Translations under genes and position numbers: made by a program
Notes under the pieces: generated by a model
What the model was told of the DNA's origin: nothing
Seen by the model: only the letters and a program-made list of their open reading frames with translations
Databases searched by the model: none
Shown here: positions 1 through 11,017 of the stretch, one piece after another
Position numbering within the stretch: position 1 is the first letter of the stretch
Layout of the letters: every line of letters begins with the position of its first letter
DNA from: Lonicera japonica
Lineage: Eukaryota; Streptophyta; Magnoliopsida; Dipsacales; Caprifoliaceae
Assembly: GCA_021464415.1 (NCBI GenBank)
Contig: CM038467.1
Coordinates: forward strand, 20,441,511 to 20,505,510
Length of the DNA: 64,000 nucleotides
Direction of reading: 5' to 3'

Positions 1-431
1 CGTTTGATAATAATAATATAAAAAATAAAAATAAAAATTATTGATTTTAGTGGAAATTTGAAAAATAAGTTAAGATATCATGATAAAATGTCTTTTTATT
101 TTGTAACTTTTTTTATAGATAAGTTTTTTTGATTGATTGAAGAAGAAAAATATTTTACGAAAAATTATGGAGGATGAATGATACTTACTCGTAAAATGAG
201 CATAAAAGATAGCATCTCATCATATGTTTCAATTTATTTTTCAACTTTTTACCGAATCAAGTGTTTTTATTTTTTTTAAAAAAATTGTTTTTATTTTCCT
301 TTTCTATATTGTCGTCAAACAAAGTCTTACTGTTTGAAGTAAATTAGACATAGTGATTAATGAAACTTTTAACCTATTTATAAGCATATAATATAATTGT
401 TTAAATAATGAGTAGATATATTGACACCCCT

Positions 432-653
432 AAAAATACTCGGTAATACTTCTACTTTCAATCGATCCTTCGCAATCGAATAAGGTGTCTGTTATTCAGT
501 TCTTGAGGGCCGAATATAAGCTTATATACTCAGTCCTTGACAACCGTGTAAGAAATTAATAAATTTATACTTAATCTTTGACAACCGAGTAATATATATC
601 TTACTCGATTGTAAATGACTGAATGAAAGTAGAAAGGTTACCGAGTATTTTTT
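432..653. mobile_element. MITE-like element with ~25-bp terminal inverted repeats
   Basis: The left end reads AAAAATACTCGGTAA followed by a segment ending TCTACTTTCA. The right end carries the reverse complement (TTACCGAGTATTTTTT, preceded by TGAAAGTAGA). The ends are about 220 bp apart, there is no coding capacity, and a shorter internal phrase (TTGACAACCG) is repeated. This is the structure of a non-autonomous DNA transposon. No clean target-site duplication was found, so the superfamily is not assigned. Confidence 0.6.
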
Positions 654-1139
654 GATGTGCCATATCATCACCCAAAATAATTATATTTATTATTCTTGAA
701 TGAAAATTAAGTGATTATTTTGTATTACAAATTCGTGTGTGTTATAAAATAGTACGTGAAAAATGCATTTGAGTAGTTACGTTGAAAGTATTATAAGTTA
801 AAATTTCTGATAAAACACAACGGAAGTATTTCAATATGTTTTTGTTTTGTGTTTTATTTAGAGGTCAGGGACTAAGGTAGTTAATAATTTTGCTTATCTT
901 GTTTTTTCTTGTTAAGATTTAACTATTCTAGATCACTTTAGACTAGAGCAATAATTTGCACCATTGATTTAAATAATAAATGGCTCATATTTGTCTTTAT
1001 TCTTTAGTCTATATTTATATACTTGGCTAATTTACAGACGTATTACGTCTGTGAGTCGGACATATCTAACTTGAATGAAAAAATGAAACAAAATTACTTT
1101 GTGGCTTGATGGGTAAATATATATATACATAGTATTTAT

Positions 1140-1254
1140 AGTAAGGACTGATACCTTTTATGACGCTTTTGCGTCATAAAAATATTTTAGGAGTGTTTTT
1201 TATAATGCAAAAAGGGTCGTAAAAAGCACCGGTTCGTATGGACTGATCCTTACT
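1140..1254. repeat. Small inverted-repeat element with internal hairpin
   Basis: The ends are AGTAAGGA and TCCTTACT, with partly matching bases inside them. Internally, TTTTATGACGC (1156-1166) and GCGTCATAAAA (1171-1181) form a perfect 11-bp stem with a TTTT loop. The size and structure suggest a very short MITE. It is untranslated and lies in intergenic DNA. Confidence 0.45.
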
Positions 1255-2793
1255 AAAAAATTTCCGTATATATATATATATATATATGAATATATACTTA
1301 GCTTGAGAAACATTTAAGGCTGAAGTCTTACTGATAACATTTTTTTCTTATTTGTTATAAACACTTGTGCTTTTCAAAGAAGTAACCTTGAATTAGTTTA
1401 TCTACACTAGTGCTTATTTGGTTTAAATTTTTGTCCGTTCATGAATTTTTAAATTGATAAATTCGAATTAGAATTCTCTTATATTCATTTCAAATAAGTT
1501 GAATCATAAGTTGATGATACTTAAATCTTTCATGTGAAATTGTTCTTTTAAACTTCAAAAACGAACAAAAATTCGAATCAAATGAGCACTAAGGTGTATC
1601 AAAAAATTATTAAAATACTTTTCATGGTTTAAAAAAGAAAAAAATTATATACTAACTAATTATAATTTTAAAATATAACTTTTAAATACACATGTCCCAA
1701 CTACTTAACGAATTCTATCACTCAATTTTAAATATATTACAGATATAGTAATCTATTTATGTATATAGGAATTGGAAGTATTTGTTATCGATTAAGATAC
1801 CAAATGGTCGGTAATTTTTTATTTTGTCCATGTGGTTATATTTTTTCAATAAAAAATTATTTGAAGAGATTCAAGTAGAACTCGTGAGTTTTAAATTAAA
1901 AGAAAAAAAAGAGACACTTTATCATTTAGCTACGTACTTAGGCTATTAAATATATAAACGAAGGGAATGAGGGTTTAACCAACCCCGAGGAGTTGGTGTG
2001 TGTGGTACTTACCACGCTCTTAGATATTGTGTGGGCTTAGAAGGCCCAATTAAACAAAGAGGATCTTGCGTTCTATGAGTGGGGGTGGGGCCCGTATAAG
2101 TTGGTGAGGATGTTGAAAATCCCTGTTTCGCTTTGTCAAGCCGCAACGCTTTGTTATTAGATTTTGCTAGTTAGGTAAGGCACTAAGGCCTTTTCTTTTT
2201 GTTTTCGGAACTAGCTAGGATTACCAAAATCTATTTGATACTCATTCGCCCTATGTTTTCTATTACTTTTCCTTCCCTTCTCTTGTTTGGTTTCTTTCCT
2301 TTCTCTTGTTTGGAGACGAATAACGCTAATTGGAATTAAAAAAAAATACTACAAACGACCGGTCTAGTGATCCCTTTTCTAGATTTTGTGATGTTTCTTT
2401 ATAAATTATATTATAATTTTCCTAAATGGTATATTTCACCTAAATTATATTAAAATGACATTATAAAGTAAGAGATTAAAATGACAAGAAACTAAAAGAT
2501 GACGTGGTTTTTCATTAAAACGAAAAATTATATTGTGCGTAGAAAAAGGGTAATGGACAAAATGCAACGACCAAAAGGTGGCGGCCTTCTCCAATTAACC
2601 ATTCTTTAATTTCAGTGGCAGATTAGTTTAAATTTTGTCTAAAATACTAATTTGTAAATTTGCGAATCAAAGCTTATAATTCATTTCTTTATTTACTAGA
2701 GTTAAAATTACAAACATATGGTGAAGAGAATACACAAAAGTTCCAATTGAACCGGGGGCAAGTTGATTAATGTAACACTTCTTAAATATAAAA

Positions 2794-3100
2794 GTCTCGT
2801 TTGGTCCATGTATTTCATGAATTTGAGTAATTAGGAAAGGAAAGTTTTTTTTTTCGTTTGTTTGGTAAGTACAAATTCCGGAAAAAAATAGGAGATAAAA
2901 TCATTCCTCTCAAAAATCATGAGATTGATTTTCTCTTGTGATTTTCTAGCATTTATTACAAATATTTTGGACAACAATACACCTACTTAAATATTTCATG
3001 TGTTACCAAACTCAAAAAGAAAACTTGACAAAAACTTTCGTTTCCCACCTCCACGGGAAATATAAGGGTATTGATTTCCCTTATGTGAACCAAATGAGGC
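2794..3100. mobile_element. MITE-like element beside the esterase 3' end
   Basis: The left end contains CTCGTTTGGTCCATG. The right end is the near reverse complement (ATGTGAACCAAATGAG). The roughly 300-bp interior has no coding frame. It sits about 180 bp beyond the esterase stop codon and may overlap that transcript's 3' region. The target duplication is not clear. The assignment rests only on the inverted ends. Confidence 0.45.
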
Positions 3101-3283
3101 CAAAAAGATAGAAACAGAAACCAATGAGGAATGAGCAATGGTACAGGTCCATAACAAAATCTCATCAATATAACCGCAGCAATTCAAATTCATTTAGATT
3201 ACAATTTCTGGAACAACTAGAAGCTTTTATCATAATCGATAACTACCATCCACAGTTTTGATCACAATTAGCTTACATTGAAA

Positions 3284-6200
3284 TTAGAGCACAGAAGAAG
3301 AAGGTGCAAAAGTAGTGAGGTATGCATCAGCCAACATGTGGCCAAGCTTAACCTGAGCCTCTGTAGTTAAATGCAGCTTATCTTCCTTCAGCTCCAATCC
3401 TATAGCATCAACACATACAACACTCTCCAGATCTATCCCCTTCTGCACTTCTCTTATCTTCTCTATATACTTCCCATCCCCCGATGCAATTGCAACCTGT
3501 TCAATTCCCATTTTCAAATCCATAAATTATTCATATCACTTTAACCATTACATTATTAAGAGCCATCACAAAGGTTAATGTAGATAGAGTAATTAAGCTA
3601 AATATGCCCTACATTCTCACACAGCAATTACGGTTCATAAGACAAAACACTGTTCCGTAGGGCATGTGTATGGTACAGTTAGATTCAAAAAAGTTCATTA
3701 ACATATGCTCAAGTGAGAGGCGTTCCATGGCTGGCTGGATTGGTGGTGTTTACCTTCCACACACCTTTCACCAGGGCAGTCTGCACGCTCTTTTTTGTTC
3801 GGTAACCAGTTTGCAATCTCTAGTTTTGGTGTCTCCTTCTCTCTCTTACAGTTTGAAAGGAAAAGAAACTCCTTTTGGATAGATTTTGAGGGGAATAGAA
3901 AAGAAAGCGGAGGAATGAGATAGAGATTATCAATTCCCTCTGTTAACCCATTTCGTTTCCTCTTCTGAAGTTGAGATGATGAGAGGAAAATAAAACTCAG
4001 TTAATGAATAATTTACCCTGTAAGAGCAACTTCAATCCTCCTCCAAACCTCTTCCCAAATTTAAATTTGGGGGAAAAAACCTTAAAATCTTGCTCCAACC
4101 CTCCCCTATCTTCTCCTCGTATTTAAGGAGTCCCTAAACTTATCCTCAAATATGGGGATCGAAGAATAGGGGTCCCCAAATACCAAAAACCATGAACCAA
4201 AAGCATAAACTTGGAACTTTTTCAAATGGCTCTAGATATTTACTACTCCAATATGGGAACATATGGGGATAGGATTGGAGAATTTCTCCTGACTTTTCCC
4301 TCAAATTTGAGAAAAATTTAGGGAGATGATCATAGTTGCTCTTACAAATTTAATCCTATATTAGTCATTAACTAAGTAGAGAAAAACAGAACACATTATT
4401 TTCCTTTTCTTCTATCCAAAGAAGAGTTATTTCTATTCCTTTTCATTCCATTCTATCGTTAACTATCCAAACAACATTAAAATTAAAAACAATCCTTTTC
4501 ATCCCATTTCATTCCATTCCTGCTCTAGTAATTCCAACTTTCCTTTCCATTCCCTTCTTTCAATTCAAATGGAGTGTTATTGTCCCCTTCTTTTACCATA
4601 CTAGTAAAGTAACTAGTGTATATTTACCCTACTTACCATAGTCTAAACTTTCATCCATTGTAAATGCTCTTGACCTCTGAATTCTGAAATCCGAATCTTA
4701 ATGCATTTAGATTTTCAAAGGCTCAAGAAGTTATTTGTTTTTCTAAATTTTAAGAGGCAAAAAGCTATTTTGTCTCCGAATTCATTTAGAAGTCTTTTTA
4801 ACTTGGGTGTTTGTTTGGAGCACTTAAATCTGAAAACTTAAGTTTTCAGATTTAAGTGGTGTAAATGTTGTTTGGTTGGAAAAAAAAATAAGTGATACAT
4901 CACTTAAATCTGAAAAATTGTGTCAAAAGTTTTAAGTGGTAAAATTACCACTTAAAACTGAAATCTGAAAACTCATTGCTGCATATACCCATTCTAACCT
5001 GCTACTCTTCTCCTATTCTCATTCTTCTCCTCTTCACGTAGCTGCTGTGCTGCTGCTGTGCTTGTCTAGAATTTGATAGCCTTTAAATGGCAAAAGTAAA
5101 ATAAAAAAATTGAGGGCCATTAACAGAGTGGGACATGAGCGTCTCCATTTTTCGTCCTTTTGTGGTGGGAAATTAGGTGTGTCGTTTGTCCCTTCCTTTT
5201 AAATGGTGAGCTCAGTATATATATATATGTATGTATCTCTAGATTTAAATGTGCATATTCATGTATCTTTTTTTGTTGAAATATATGCATTCTTTGAAGT
5301 TATGTGATCACATACACAGTTATGTGATCACACTTTGTAGTTGATTCAAGGATTTGAAGACATGATTATCAATGTTTGATATAAAATTATGTCTTTAGTG
5401 AGGTAATAGTGGTTAGTAATTTTCATAAATGAAATGGGTTAATTTGGTTGAAAAGTTTAAATTATATGGTATTTTTTTTATTTTCATTTATAATCATTTG
5501 ATCTAAATAAACTAATAAGGGCAAAATTGTCATATTAAAAAAATTTGAGTTTTAAGATGTATTATATTCAAACAAACAACATTTTTTCAAACACAGTTTT
5601 CAGAAGTAAACAAACAGTTTTTTCGGTTTCAGTTTTCAGTTTCAGTTTTAAGATGTTTTATCAAACGCCACCTTAATGTGATTAGCACCTCGGCTGTGTG
5701 AAATTTCTGAAGTATTTTGATGTTAAGTTTATTTTATTAAACGAAATACGAGAAGAACATAGTCAAAGCAGCTTATATTTAGTACATTTTGTATTCAGAT
5801 TATGAACCAAATAAATTTTCAAATTCAAATGTTTTAGACTTATAATTTTCAGATTCAGACAACAAAAACAAAGGCACTCCAGTTCTGGATAAGTTCATAT
5901 TGAAACGAATGCGCGTACCTGAATAATTGGAAGAAAAGGCAATTGAAGATCTGCACGCACATTCCGAATCAAGCTCTCCATATTAGCCTTATACGAATCA
6001 GCATCGTGTTGTGAAGACGTATCGCTCTCTCCTTGGTACCAAAGCACCGCCTTGATCTCACTGGCACCACCTTCCGCCGCCGATTTGGCCCTCTTTATCA
6101 TATCATCATACAAATGCTTTCCCTTAGCCCACTCCTTTATGGCGGTTCCGCCCACCGCGCAGGGGACTAGGCCTATAACCCCCACGCGCTCCTTGACCGC

Positions 6201-6470
6201 GTTGGCGAACGACATCCCGGGGCCCACGCCGCAGGTCTTCTTGGTGTCGATGTCGGTGTGGAGGGGCTCGTTGGCCTGCTCCCAGAGGAGGCGGGCGGAG
6301 AGGCGGTGGATGGAGGGGTCGGGGAGGCAATCAGGGGGAACGACGCCGTCCCAGTGCTTGTGCTTGTTGACGCCGCCACGGCCGGCCATGTTGCTTTGGC
6401 CGGAGAGTATGAAGATCTGTTTGGTGGTGGGCTGGGGTTCAGCCATACGGGTTGAATTGGAACTTCCCAC
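3284..6470 (-). CDS. SGNH/SASA-domain carbohydrate esterase (At4g34215 type), two exons
   Basis: Exons are 6470-5919 and 3496-3284. The intron (5918-3497, 2,422 bp) has GT and AG borders and joins in phase 0, giving 254 residues against about 260 in the Arabidopsis relative. Block I is ILSGQSNMAGRG with the candidate nucleophile Ser26. A second block, PCAVGGTAIKEW, lies near residues 103-114, and WYQGESD at 144-150. The C-terminal DKLHLTTEAQ supplies Asp223 and His226, completing the SGNH catalytic triad. The family (DUF303/SASA, CE6-like) removes acyl groups from carbohydrates; the plant substrate is not known to me. No signal peptide is visible, so the protein is probably intracellular. Translation could also begin at Met9. 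The long intron holds three MITE-like insertions, and a MULE-like element starts about 94 bp upstream of the start codon. The receptor-like gene at 12006-15437 is on the same strand. Confidence 0.93.
3868..4575. mobile_element. MITE-like element inside the esterase intron (host of a nested MITE)
   Basis: The left end begins ACTCCTTTTGGATAG and continues into GGGAATAGAAAAGAAAG. The right end, read as reverse complement, begins ACTCCATTTGAATTG and continues into GGGAATGGAAAGGAAAG. These diverged inverted repeats of about 40 bp enclose AT-rich non-coding DNA. A second inverted-repeat element (4020-4345) lies within. No target duplication was identified. Confidence 0.5.
4020..4345. mobile_element. 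Nested MITE with perfect 12-bp terminal inverted repeats
   Basis: The left terminus GTAAGAGCAACT (4020-4031) and right terminus AGTTGCTCTTAC (4334-4345) are perfect reverse complements. The 326-bp interior is non-coding and itself has partly complementary halves (AAATTTGGG-type and CCCAAAT-type phrases). The element sits inside a larger inverted-repeat element and inside the esterase intron. The flanks do not show a perfect target duplication. Confidence 0.65.
4806..5672. mobile_element. hAT-like non-autonomous element in the esterase intron
   Basis: The left end GGTGTTTGTTTGG and right end CAAACGCCACC form imperfect inverted termini. They are flanked by 8-bp sequences TTAACTTG and TTAATGTG that match at six of eight positions, as expected for an old hAT insertion. 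The subterminal DNA is rich in CTGAAAAC-type phrases in both orientations. The 867-bp interior has no transposase. It also carries a TA/GTAT microsatellite near 5215 and a duplicated phrase GTTATGTGATCACA near 5300-5335. Confidence 0.5.
4821..4858. repeat. Perfect 38-bp palindrome
   Basis: The left arm CACTTAAATCTGAAAACTT is followed without any spacer by its exact reverse complement. It lies just inside the left terminus of the hAT-like element at 4806-5672, and fragments of the same phrase recur across that element. It could fold as a 19-bp cruciform arm. Confidence 0.9.
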
Positions 6471-6568
6471 TGATGAAGATGGGGGATCTGAGTTTCAAAG
6501 GTTTTCTGAAGAAACAGTTGATAGTTATTGCTGCTGGTTAGCAGGGTCCATTAGAGCACTTTCGGGAA

Positions 6569-6775
6569 TTTTTTTGTTTAAATAGGGTTGTTTTGAAATT
6601 TATTTACGTAAATAGGGTAATTTTTTATTTTATTTGGTTAAATAGTGTGGAATGTAAAAATGTCAACGACACCGGCAATTTTACACATAAAAATGCCGGT
6701 GGCTCCAACGTTTTTTAAAAAAAAAAATTACGTGTAAAATCATCACTCTCTCATGCGATTTTACATGTAAAATTA
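6569..6775. repeat. Left terminal inverted repeat of the MULE-like element
   Basis: It begins with a T-run followed by GTTTAAATAGGGTTGTTTTG and ends around GCGATTTTACATGTAAAA. Aligned by eye it matches the reverse complement of 10805-11017 across nearly its full length, with substitutions and short indels. Confidence 0.75.
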
Positions 6776-6841
6776 TTATTGTCTTTTCTCCTTTAAAACA
6801 AACACAATCATCCCCAAATTTCACAACCCAGCTCTTATTCC

Positions 6842-7150
6842 CATTGATTGAATTATGGCTCTCTTTTCCCACTCGCCGATCGACCCACTCACCACGTAGC
6901 CTTCACTCTCTGTCTTTCACCGCCATCCATCTAGCCCCACCGTCTCACCATCGCTTGCACCACCATTGTCCGCTAGTCCCACCCCCTCCGTCTACGCCGT
7001 CCACCCTCATTTCCACCAGCCGTCGTTCACCCACCTTCTCCCCCCGCCGACGTTCACCCACCTTCTTCCCCCGCTGCCATCCACCTCCAACCTCTCCCCC
7101 TCACCGTTGGTTACCCACACCCTGTCTTCCCTACCTCGCAGATCTAAGGT
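6842..7150 (+). other. GC-rich proline/serine-coding block ending at a splice-donor-like site
   Basis: This block is conspicuously C-rich compared with the AT-rich DNA around it. One frame encodes a Pro/Ser/Thr/His-rich peptide. It contains a 27-bp (nine-codon) direct repeat around 7024-7077. It ends at CAGATCTAAG followed by GTAATTTC, which looks like an exon-intron junction leading into AT-rich DNA. Within the inverted repeats of a MULE-like element this resembles a captured host exon. The frame from the ATG near 6855 is closed early by a stop, so no functional product is claimed and the parent gene is not recognised. Confidence 0.4.
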
Positions 7151-7489
7151 AATTTCAAAATCTCTACAAGTTTCTTAATTTGATCTTTTCCAAAATCTAT
7201 AAGTTGGACATTATAGATCTTATATTGTGATGATATTAGCTAAAAGTTTAAGTTGTATGTTTGCAATTGATATTAGATTTGAAATTGTTGAAACCTTGTA
7301 CACCATTGTTATCAAACGTGAGTGCGCAAGTGGGGTGGGGGACTATTTCAAAAAGTTCCGCAATATAAAATGTATACTTAAAATTATAATGTGAGTAAAA
7401 AAATAATTTGGGGAGAATTGTAATTTGGGTATTTTTATTTTTTGTGATTTAATCTTGTTCATTTTCAAACATGGATTGATAAGTATATA

Positions 7490-7598
7490 TATACATATAT
7501 TCTAGAATTGAACGGGTGAATTTAAGTGCTCTTCGTGAGTGTCGTGGCTGCACCTAATTTTGGCTAAAGAAAAAGCTATTTATATCTATTTCTTCAAG
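7490..7598 (+). repeat. Direct repeat, copy 1 (partner at 8726-8830)
   Basis: The phrase TATACATATATTCTAGAATTG and the next ~90 bp, including GTGAGTGTCG and AAAGCTATTT, recur with substitutions at 8726-8830. It lies inside the MULE-like element and has no coding function. Confidence 0.75.
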
Positions 7599-8696
7599 TT
7601 ACGTGTAAGACAAAAAATTTAGAAAACTATTATAATCCACTTTTCTTACTCTTATTATAAAATTTTCACATTACTCTTGAAACTATTTCATTTTTTCTAG
7701 CGACAATTTTCTATTTATATTATAAGATGTATTTTTTTTCTTTATTTTTTTATTATTAACTAATGGTCAAAATTTGTTTACAAACCAAAAAGAAATGTAA
7801 ACCATTTAGATGTGTTTTTAAGATATCAAATTACTCAATTACATAATACTTTTTTATTGTCTTTTTTCACCTTAATATAATAATAAAAATATACAATTTG
7901 AAATTTGAGATTCAAATTTTAAAATTCAAAATTTTCTCACTTTTTTGCCTCACAATTTTTTTTATAAATACAAGAACACTATTTTTCTCTCACCATATAT
8001 ATATATTCTCTTTCTTAAGATTTTCATGGCTAAACACCCATCAAAATACTTGAGATTTTCTACTATTTTTATTGTTTACTCTTTTGAAGAATGTAATATT
8101 TTGTTGTTTACTTTTTTTGAAGAAGGTATATATATGGGTTTATGTAACTCATTTGAATAATATATATGGGTGCTCATTTTTTATTAACACTTATTAACTC
8201 ATTTAGTTGGATATTGCAGCTTTATTTTATGATATGTATATTTAGTTGATGATCTGATAATTATTTGTTTTAGTGGCAACCTAGGTTAAGAATAGTGCAT
8301 ATGCTTTTGAATTTTTTCTTTTATGTGTGTTGAATATCCATTTTATAGTCAATAAGAATCGTAATAAAAAATTTTTCATGCATGCATATGAGTTTTATAC
8401 TTTTTGATATCCCTGTATAATATTAGTTTGTTCAGTTTGTATCTCCCCCTTTTCATGTATGTGAGTTTTGTTAACCTCCCGTAGCATTGTCTACTATTTT
8501 ATCACTCAAACTAACCATTTTATACTCAAATTAATATACTTTTTCATTTACGATTCAAGATTTGGCAAAAAATCCGTAAGCTCCACCTAATGCCATTCTT
8601 ACATATGATAGTTTATTATGTGAATTTAGTAAAATTGACATGTACAATTCGAACATGGGGTCTTTTTGTTTGTATTTAATAATTCTTCATTTCACA

Positions 8697-8723
8697 GTGC
8701 CAGACGGCACGTACAATACCTAG
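8697..8723 (+). mobile_element. Helitron-type 3' terminus (hairpin plus CTAG)
   Basis: GTGCC and GGCAC form a 5-bp stem around AGAC (8697-8710), followed by GTACAATAC and CTAG, then T. A short hairpin, a ~10-nt spacer and CTRR before T is the classic Helitron 3' end. The matching 5' TC terminus was not located, so the element's length is unknown. Confidence 0.5.
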
Positions 8724-8725
8724 TG

Positions 8726-8830
8726 TATACATATATTTTAGAATTAAACGGGAGAATTTGAGTGCTCTCCGTGAGTGTCGGGGCTACACTTAATTTTGTC
8801 TAAAGGGAAAGCTATTTTTATCTCTTTAAG
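8726..8830 (+). repeat. Direct repeat, copy 2 (partner at 7490-7598)
   Basis: The second copy of the ~105-bp repeat begins immediately after the Helitron-type terminus at 8723. The two copies are diverged by scattered substitutions. Confidence 0.75.
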
Positions 8831-10804
8831 TATGGTGCTGCGTACATTTTGGTGAACAAGAAACAAGTTGTGTATGTTTAGAACAAATTAGAAGTCATCT
8901 TTATGTATTGTGCATATGCTTTTGGAGATAATTTATGTACATTTACTCTTTGATTTAATTCTTATTATTTATGTACATGTACCACATAAAAATTAGGATA
9001 ATCATATATATTACTATTACACAAAAGTATTTTAACATTTTAAAATTAGTTTTAGTGATATTTATATATATGAATGTTTTGGGACATATTTTAATGTGAA
9101 TTGAAGTTGAAATATTGTTTTATGGACGCCGCCACTCACTATTAAAAAAAATGAAATAATAATAACAATAATAATAATCATCATTATTATGATAATGTGG
9201 CTAATCATAATATTAATCATAAAAATATAATCTTGGTCCATGGCTACCGCCAACTCTTAAAGCAGATCCCATAACTCCATACTTGCTTGATTCTAGTTAT
9301 TTTGATTGAAAATAAACTAAACTGGCTTATTGTGTTGAAGGTGGATAATGGGAAGCAGTCGTTTTTGTTTTCTGCTTTATTCGAATGGCAATATAATTAA
9401 TGGGGACCAATGTTAAACCTACAATAAGCCACATGAAAATGGCATTATCCTGGACCAAAGCAATACTTACTCAGAATTACTAGAGAAAGTATTTTCTGCT
9501 ATGGATATTGACCGCACGTAGTCCAAGTTAAAAATGACTTGTAGATGTCTATTTTTTGTATCCACAACTACTTGGAATTACTTTATCCATGAAATTATAG
9601 ATGACGGAAGCATGTAATTTGTAATGACAACTATTTGCAATTCTCCTGTTAATGCAATAAATTTGTATATTGAGAAAGTGAATTTCAATTACGATGTGTA
9701 TCCAATTGACGAAAATTTGCGATTGTCTAGACCGTGTACATCACCACCGTCAACACAATGTACCCCTTTGTCCTTTGTCCATTGAAGTGTTTGGTGACGA
9801 TTGAAGGGTTGTTGGATCCGAACAAAGTTCATTGCATCCATTAATGGAGCCAATTAATAGACATGTCATTTTGATAGCAAAGTTCAACTCGAATATGCTT
9901 TCAATGGATAACGGCAGTCATCAACCAACTTAGTTCGAGTGGGTAATGAATGCAAATTGATCTTTGTATGGATACGATTTAGAAGATTTGCTGAACAATG
10001 TATGTCAAACTACGATATGAAGATCAAAGTTGTTAAATACAGGTGTTGAATACAATATTGAAGAAATGGCAACGAGTCCAGATGCACAAATACAACTGAA
10101 AATTGGTTGAAATTATGGGTTTTATTACGTTTTTCTTAAATTGTATTGCATTTTCCTTTTTTTTATGTTCATCAAACTGATGTAAAAGCTTTTTCGTCTA
10201 ATGCATGACAGATAAGTTTTTGTTCGTTTTGAATCTCTATTATGTGTAATAGGTTTATCTAAATGTTTTATTTCTTCATGTACCTTTTTTTAGTTATGTT
10301 TAATTTTAATTATTAAAAATTATTTGGTTATGTGCATAGAACAATTTAACGCAAATCAATCTATATTATAAAATACACATATTGTAGTAGGCATTGTACA
10401 CTATTAAATAAATTTTATACACGCATCAAGATCAAGAATTCAAAGATAAAACTCTCACACTGACAATATACAAACAATAAACTCTCACAAACTAATAATT
10501 TTCTAATATAATTTAAATGCTATAACTTTAAATGAGAAATTCAATTTTTAATAAAACCAAGCAAGCAAATTTTTTTAAAAATATTTTTAAAAACAAAGAA
10601 AAGAAAATCAAACAAAGAAAAGATACATATGTCTCAAATCTAAAAGAAAAAAAAACAACTAAGAAAAGAAAAGAAAAGATAAGATATGAAAAATAAAATT
10701 TAAAGAAAATGAAGCAAAGAAGAAAAAAACAGCCAAGAAAATAAATTTGAATTTCAACAAAAAAATTTGGAAAAAAAATAATTATTAAAACCCCCATGTT
10801 AATA

Positions 10805-11017
10805 GTGTTTTTACATGTAAAATCGCGTGTGCCACTGACCTTTTTATGTTAGTCAATTTCTTTTCTTTTTTTAAATCGTTTGAGTCACTAGCGTTTTTAT
10901 GTGTCAAATTGCTAATGCCACTAGTATTTTTATATTCCATCTCATATTCTCAAATAAGATAAAAAGTACCGGACTCACTTAAATAAGTTTCAAAACAACT
11001 CTATTTAGGCAAAAAAA
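10805..11017. repeat. Right terminal inverted repeat of the MULE-like element
   Basis: This is the inverted partner of 6569-6775. It contains TTTTACATGTAAAATCGC near its inner end and CAAAACAACTCTATTTAGGC at its outer end, followed by an A-rich run. Confidence 0.75.

Larger units (their letters stand above)
1..2793. other. AT-rich intergenic region
   Basis: No open reading frame of convincing length or composition is present on either strand. The stretch is AT-rich with poly-A and poly-T runs and a short TA microsatellite near 1267-1290. Two small inverted-repeat elements (about 432-653 and 1140-1254) are listed separately. A somewhat more GC-rich patch near 1970-2160 has no frame that I recognise. 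Confidence 0.6.

Noticed and set aside
6052..6585. 177-codon plus-strand frame and several overlapping frames across esterase exon 1
   Set aside because: They are antisense or out-of-frame shadows of the GC-rich esterase exon, whose own frame carries all SGNH motifs.
10528..10797. 89-codon Phe-rich minus-strand frame
   Set aside because: It is produced by a long purine-rich (AAAGAAA) tract. The peptide is low-complexity and not protein-like.
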